Below, one piece after another: positions 60,250 to 64,000 of a stretch of DNA of 64,000 nt. The DNA comes from Pseudomonadota bacterium (GTDB lineage: Bacteria; Bdellovibrionota; FAC87; UBA2466). How positions within the stretch are numbered: the first letter of the stretch is position 1; each line of letters begins with the position of its first letter. The notes below the pieces were generated by a model. The model saw only the letters and a program-made list of their open reading frames with translations, did no database searches and was not told the origin of the DNA. Position numbers and translations under genes: made by a program. Location of the stretch: NCBI GenBank assembly GCA_009927165.1, contig RFNO01000051.1, positions 1 through 64,000 on the forward strand, read 5' to 3'.

Positions 60250-62879
60250 AAAGCCGTTTCCGCGATTTCCTCTTTAATATAGGCTTCAAACTGGTCGCCC
60301 AATTTGAGATCGTTAAAGTTCTCAAGACCAATACCGCATTCAAAGCCCTGAGCCACTTCTTTCACATCATCTTTGAAACGCTTAAGGGAGGAAATCTTTC
60401 CTTCATAAATAATGCGATTTTCACGCAGCAACCGCAAAAAACAACCCCTTTGGACTTTTCCATCGATCACTGCACTTCCCGCGATAGTTCCCACTTTGGG
60501 GACCGAGAAAACATCTCGAACTTCTGCGCGCCCAATCACTTTCTCGCGAACTTTCTTTTCCACGAGCCCCAAAAGCATTTTCTTTAAATCGTCTAGCATT
60601 TCGTAAATGATGCTATAGGTGCGCACTTCGATCCCTTGTCGCTCAGCAAGCTTGAGTGCTTTTACATCGGGCCGAACATTAAAACCTATCACTACTGCCT
60701 GGCTAGCTGATGCCAGCATGATATCGCTTTCAGTAACTCCTCCGGTTGAAGCATGCAACAGTTTGAGTTTCACTTTCTCAGAAGGAATTTTGATGAGCGT
60801 TTCCCTCAAAGCTTCAACAGACCCCTGAACATCGGCTTTTAATACCACTCGAAGTTCTTTATCTGTTGCCGCTTGAGCCAGCATTTCTTCCAGTGTTAAT
60901 TTGGGTTTATTATCCAAAGAAGCTCGTCGTTGTTGTTCAGCTCGCGCTTCAGTGAGAGACTTCGCTGTTTTCTCGTCAGCAACTACGTAGAGCAATTCCC
61001 CAACATCAGGTACAGCAGGAAGCCCCAATACTTCCACTGGCACTCCCGGTAATGCTTCGTCTAATCTTTGGGTTCGATCATTGCTAAGCGCTCTTATTTT
61101 TCCATAAAATAGACCACACACAGCAATTTCACCCGGGTGAAGTTTTCCGTGTTGAACTAACACTGAAGCTAGCGGGCCACGATTCTTATCTAATCGGGAT
61201 TCAACTACTGTTCCTCGTGCAGGCGCATTGTAATTTGCTTTTAACTCGAGCACCTCAGCTTGCAGCAGAATAGCATCGAGAAGTTCATCGATACCTTTTC
61301 CCGTCTTTGCGGAAACAGGCACATACAAAGTGTCTCCGCCCCATTCTTCTGGCGCTAACCCATGCCCCGCTAAAGTCTGTTTTATGCGATCAGGATTTGC
61401 ATCGGGGAGATCAACTTTATTTACGGCGACGACAATTGGAACACCTGCCGCTTTAGCATGATCCACGGACTCCAAGGTCTGAGGCATGACTCCATCGGTA
61501 GCCGAAACAACCAAAACCACGATATCCGTTACTTTGGCTCCTCGAGCTCGCATCGCAGTAAAAGCCTCGTGACCTGGGGTATCAATAAAAGTAACTCTGC
61601 CCTTGCCTGCAACATCGACGTAATAAGCTCCCACATGCTGGGTAATTCCACCCGCTTCACCGGCAGCCACGTTTGTTTTTCTGATAGCGTCCAATAAGGA
61701 AGTTTTTCCATGATCCACGTGCCCCATAATCGTTACGACAGGACCTCTGGACTCCATGTTTTCTGGGGTCAAATCAATAGCCGGAATATAGTCTTCTTCT
61801 CTGAACACCTTTTGTTTTATTTCGTAGCCAAATTCTTGAGCAATAAGAGAAGCAGTATCGTGATCCACCACTTGATTAATAGAAGCAGGAACTCCCATCG
61901 TCATGAGCTTTTGAATAATCGCAGCAGATTTCTGACTTAACTCTTTGGCTAAGTCGGCTACGGTGATTCCCTTTCCCATTTCCACGATGCGCTTATGTTC
62001 CGCAGGTTTCGTTATTTGAGTTTTTAGAGCCGGTCTTGCAATTACGTTCTTCTTCTTCTTGGTAGAATGGACCAGCTCGCGCTTTAAGAAGTCAGCGCTT
62101 TTGAAAACGGTGTTTTGTCTGTCAAGAAGTCTTCTTCGGCCAGCTTCTTTAGCTTGATCGACACTTGCCACACCTTCTACTTCTTGAACTCGTTTTAATC
62201 CGAGTGCGCCCCCACCCGGAACTGTTTCCGTGCCTTGTGCTTCCCCCGGGGCTCGTCCTTTGGCAGCCAATGGTCTGCTGACTTCCCGCTTAGGTTTATC
62301 GACTTTTGGACCGACTTTTTCCCCCAAGTAAGATTCAGTTGAAACTCGCTTCACAATAGACGGGAAAAATCGTCGTTTGGGAGGCTCTCGGTCAGTGGGA
62401 GCTTTAGGAGCTGTTGCTTCTGTTTCCGCTCGGACTGTGTCCTCAGGAGCTGGAGCAGACTCTTTGGCTTCTTGCGAAGGGATAACCTCAGTAGAAACTT
62501 CTTCAGGAGCTCCCATAGCAGCAACTTCTAATTGGTTATTTTCATTAGCAGGGGCTTCTTCAGTCACACCAGGGGCCGAGACTTCTTCTTTGACAGGCTC
62601 AGGCTCTTGGGTTTTTGCAGCCGCTCGCCGTCTGATAACGGTGGCGCCCACTCGCTTCTCAGTAACCGAAGGGTTATCACTTTTCGCAGCAGTTTCCTTT
62701 TTAGAAGCAGTTGGCTTGTTTTTTTTGAAATAGTCACGGACCGTTTTGATTTCTTCCGTTCCAAGCACGCTCGTAATCCCTTTTACTTGGACTCCAAGTC
62801 TTTGTACGACTTCGACCAAGTGCTGACTCTCAACTCCCAGCTCTTTCGCTAATTCGTAAACTTTTAGTTTTCCGGTCAT
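60246..62879 (-). CDS. infB: Translation initiation factor IF-2
   Basis: GTPase that brings initiator tRNA to the 30S subunit. The N-terminal IF2_N domain (KVYELAKELGVESQHLVEVV) is followed by a long Ala/Glu/Pro-rich linker (about 60-200), a second IF2_N-like domain near 300 (ITVADLAKELSQKSAAIIQ), and the G domain with GHVDHGKTSLL near 388, DTPGHEAF and NKVD. Domains II-IV follow, with FNVRPDVKAL near the end. At 877 residues it is typical for lineages with a long linker. AAGGA lies before the ATG, 34 bases after nusA. Confidence 0.97.
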   Translation of the reverse strand: MTGKLKVYELAKELGVESQHLVEVVQRLGVQVKGITSVLGTEEIKTVRDYFKKNKPTASKKETAAKSDNPSVTEKRVGATVIRRRAAAKTQEPEPVKEEVSAPGVTEEAPANENNQLEVAAMGAPEEVSTEVIPSQEAKESAPAPEDTVRAETEATAPKAPTDREPPKRRFFPSIVKRVSTESYLGEKVGPKVDKPKREVSRPLAAKGRAPGEAQGTETVPGGGALGLKRVQEVEGVASVDQAKEAGRRRLLDRQNTVFKSADFLKRELVHSTKKKKNVIARPALKTQITKPAEHKRIVEMGKGITVADLAKELSQKSAAIIQKLMTMGVPASINQVVDHDTASLIAQEFGYEIKQKVFREEDYIPAIDLTPENMESRGPVVTIMGHVDHGKTSLLDAIRKTNVAAGEAGGITQHVGAYYVDVAGKGRVTFIDTPGHEAFTAMRARGAKVTDIVVLVVSATDGVMPQTLESVDHAKAAGVPIVVAVNKVDLPDANPDRIKQTLAGHGLAPEEWGGDTLYVPVSAKTGKGIDELLDAILLQAEVLELKANYNAPARGTVVESRLDKNRGPLASVLVQHGKLHPGEIAVCGLFYGKIRALSNDRTQRLDEALPGVPVEVLGLPAVPDVGELLYVVADEKTAKSLTEARAEQQRRASLDNKPKLTLEEMLAQAATDKELRVVLKADVQGSVEALRETLIKIPSEKVKLKLLHASTGGVTESDIMLASASQAVVIGFNVRPDVKALKLAERQGIEVRTYSIIYEMLDDLKKMLLGLVEKKVREKVIGRAEVRDVFSVPKVGTIAGSAVIDGKVQRGCFLRLLRENRIIYEGKISSLKRFKDDVKEVAQGFECGIGLENFNDLKLGDQFEAYIKEEIAETAL

Positions 62880-62913
62880 GCGGTTCGTTATCCTTAAAAG
62901 GGGTTACTTTGGT

Positions 62914-64000
62914 TTACTTGCTTGCCTCGTCAGAAGAAACTTGAGTTTCTTCTGTTTTTTCTCGTTGCTCATGCGCTTTTACTTCAGCTTTTAATCTCTC
63001 GAAGACCGCATCAGCCGACATTTTATTCGGATCTTGAGAGGCTTTCTTTTCTGTTTCACTATAATGCTTTCTCATTTCTTCCAGTTTACCGGAATCAATC
63101 AGCTTCTGAGCATTAACTTTGACTTCGTTGGCTTTGTCTTCCGTAAACCCAGGCACATCTTTTAATTGGGTCACATCTGCTCCAACTAATTGCTCTACTC
63201 GAGTGTATCCATAATGGTACAGACTCTGCGCGAGAGTGTCCGTCATTCCTTCGACAGCCATGAACATTGCTTTCATTGCGTCCTGTCGAATAGCCATTTT
63301 TGTTTCTGAGAGAATGTCGAGCTTCCAGCCCGTTAAGATTGAGGCTAATTTTACGTTTTGGCCACGTTTCCCAATCGCAAGCGACAATTGATTGTCGGCT
63401 ACGACAATTTCCATCGCGTGATTATATTCATCAATCACTACTTTAGAAACTTCGGCGGGAGCAAGGGCATTACAGACAAATCTGGTCTCATCAGCATCCC
63501 AAGGAACGATATCGATTTTCTCTCCGCGCAGTTCTTGCACTACGTTTTGAACTCTCGCTCCTTTTACCCCGACACAGGCGCCCACGGGATCCACATCTGG
63601 GTCAGAGGAAGTTACCGCGATTTTTGCACGAATGCCTGGTTCTCTGGCAGCATTCTTAATTTGGACGATTTCTTCCGCTACTTCAGGCACTTCATTTTTA
63701 AACAATTGAATGAGAAGCTCCGGACAAGTTCTGGAAAGAACAATTTTGGGGCCTCGGGGGGTTTGCTGAACATCGATTAAGAAGGACAGAACTCGATCTC
63801 CCGGCTTAAAGCTTTCCCCAGGAATCTGCTCTCGAGTGGGAAGAATCGCATCTGTCCGACCCAAATCAATTACTAGACAACCCTTCTCGACTCTTCGGCA
63901 GGTTCCGCTGATGAGTTCACCCCGTTTGATATTAAATTCGTTGTAAATAATATCGCGTTCAGCATCCCGAACTTTTTGAATAATTACTTGTTTAGCTGTT
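62914..64000 (-). CDS. nusA: Transcription factor NusA (partial, N-terminus outside)
   Basis: Elongation, pausing and antitermination factor that binds RNA polymerase. The reading frame is open to the window edge; the outermost part ([20 protein letters not shown]) is the end of the NusA N-terminal domain, so the true start lies beyond base 64000. Visible parts are the S1 domain ([21 protein letters not shown]), the two KH domains with [21 protein letters not shown] and [13 protein letters not shown], and a C-terminal helix-hairpin-helix segment ([18 protein letters not shown]). It ends with a Glu/Lys/Ser-rich tail. It precedes infB as in the conserved operon. Confidence 0.97.
   Translation of the reverse strand, partial: TAKQVIIQKVRDAERDIIYNEFNIKRGELISGTCRRVEKGCLVIDLGRTDAILPTREQIPGESFKPGDRVLSFLIDVQQTPRGPKIVLSRTCPELLIQLFKNEVPEVAEEIVQIKNAAREPGIRAKIAVTSSDPDVDPVGACVGVKGARVQNVVQELRGEKIDIVPWDADETRFVCNALAPAEVSKVVIDEYNHAMEIVVADNQLSLAIGKRGQNVKLASILTGWKLDILSETKMAIRQDAMKAMFMAVEGMTDTLAQSLYHYGYTRVEQLVGADVTQLKDVPGFTEDKANEVKVNAQKLIDSGKLEEMRKHYSETEKKASQDPNKMSADAVFERLKAEVKAHEQREKTEETQVSSDEASK

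Noticed and set aside
1-64000. tRNA or rRNA genes, prophage, insertion sequences, origin
   Set aside because: I looked in all gaps; none shows a cloverleaf, rRNA signature, transposase or integrase, terminal repeats or DnaA-box clusters.

Overview
The window is ordinary, densely packed chromosome of a Gram-negative bacterium, most likely a member of the Bdellovibrionota (Bdellovibrio/Oligoflexia type). I infer this from moderate GC, many lipoproteins and secreted proteins with few homologues I can name, large TPR proteins, a type III glutamine synthetase, the TIGR03546/TIGR03545 pair, sigma-54-type control, and a c-di-AMP cyclase operon in a bacterium with an outer membrane. The lineage is inference; no rRNA or tRNA gene is visible to anchor it. 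I see no prophage, insertion sequence, CRISPR array or rRNA.

Layout. (1) 1-5205, plus strand: the 3' end of ftsH, then a tight operon cdaA-cdaR-glmM-nnr-tsaE (c-di-AMP synthesis, cell-wall precursor, NAD(P)HX repair, tRNA t6A). (2) 5353-8292, minus: two lipoproteins, one with a von Willebrand A domain and one with a long Ser/Gly-rich stalk and calcium-binding loops. (3) 8793-12936, plus: a PilZ protein and a 1271-residue periplasmic TPR protein. (4) 12942-18268: pgsA, a phosphodiesterase-like lipoprotein, then a minus-strand group of zinc metalloprotease, outer-membrane protein and queF. (5) 18351-26829: the TIGR03546/TIGR03545 pair, a CrtI/PYROXD2-like oxidoreductase, a TPR protein, a CRP-like protein, a fragment resembling the YihY N-terminus, bioD and a pteridine-reductase-like SDR. 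(6) 26821-32115: an uncharacterised FecR-type two-gene operon with 45-residue internal repeats, divergent from a small gene behind a textbook sigma-54 promoter, then three secreted or envelope proteins. (7) 32318-38633: glutamine synthetase III, CstA, a Cys-rich secreted protein with HExxH, and a secreted hypothetical. (8) 38637-45120: recN, clpA, clpS, a penicillin-binding protein and divergent aat, which together hold an N-degron module. (9) 45124-48626: an NtrC-type response regulator and its kinase. (10) 48770-54645: a degenerate J-domain/HTH protein, rluD, pgeF, a six-gene minus operon from glpX to rimI, and dciA. (11) 54642-64000, minus: the conserved nusA-infB-rbfA-truB-rpsO-pnp operon extended by an M16 peptidase and dut.

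How it fits together. Housekeeping blocks (cdaA operon, nusA operon, clp/aat) alternate with lineage-specific envelope genes. Three signalling inputs are encoded: c-di-AMP (CdaA/CdaR), c-di-GMP (PilZ) and a cyclic-nucleotide-binding protein. The NtrC/kinase pair is a plausible but unproven activator for the sigma-54 promoters at 29887 and, less surely, 24264. The strongest candidates for undescribed biology are the sigma-54 small-protein locus with its structured leader, the 45-residue-repeat FecR operon opposite it, the VWA/calcium lipoprotein pair and the Cys-rich HExxH protein.
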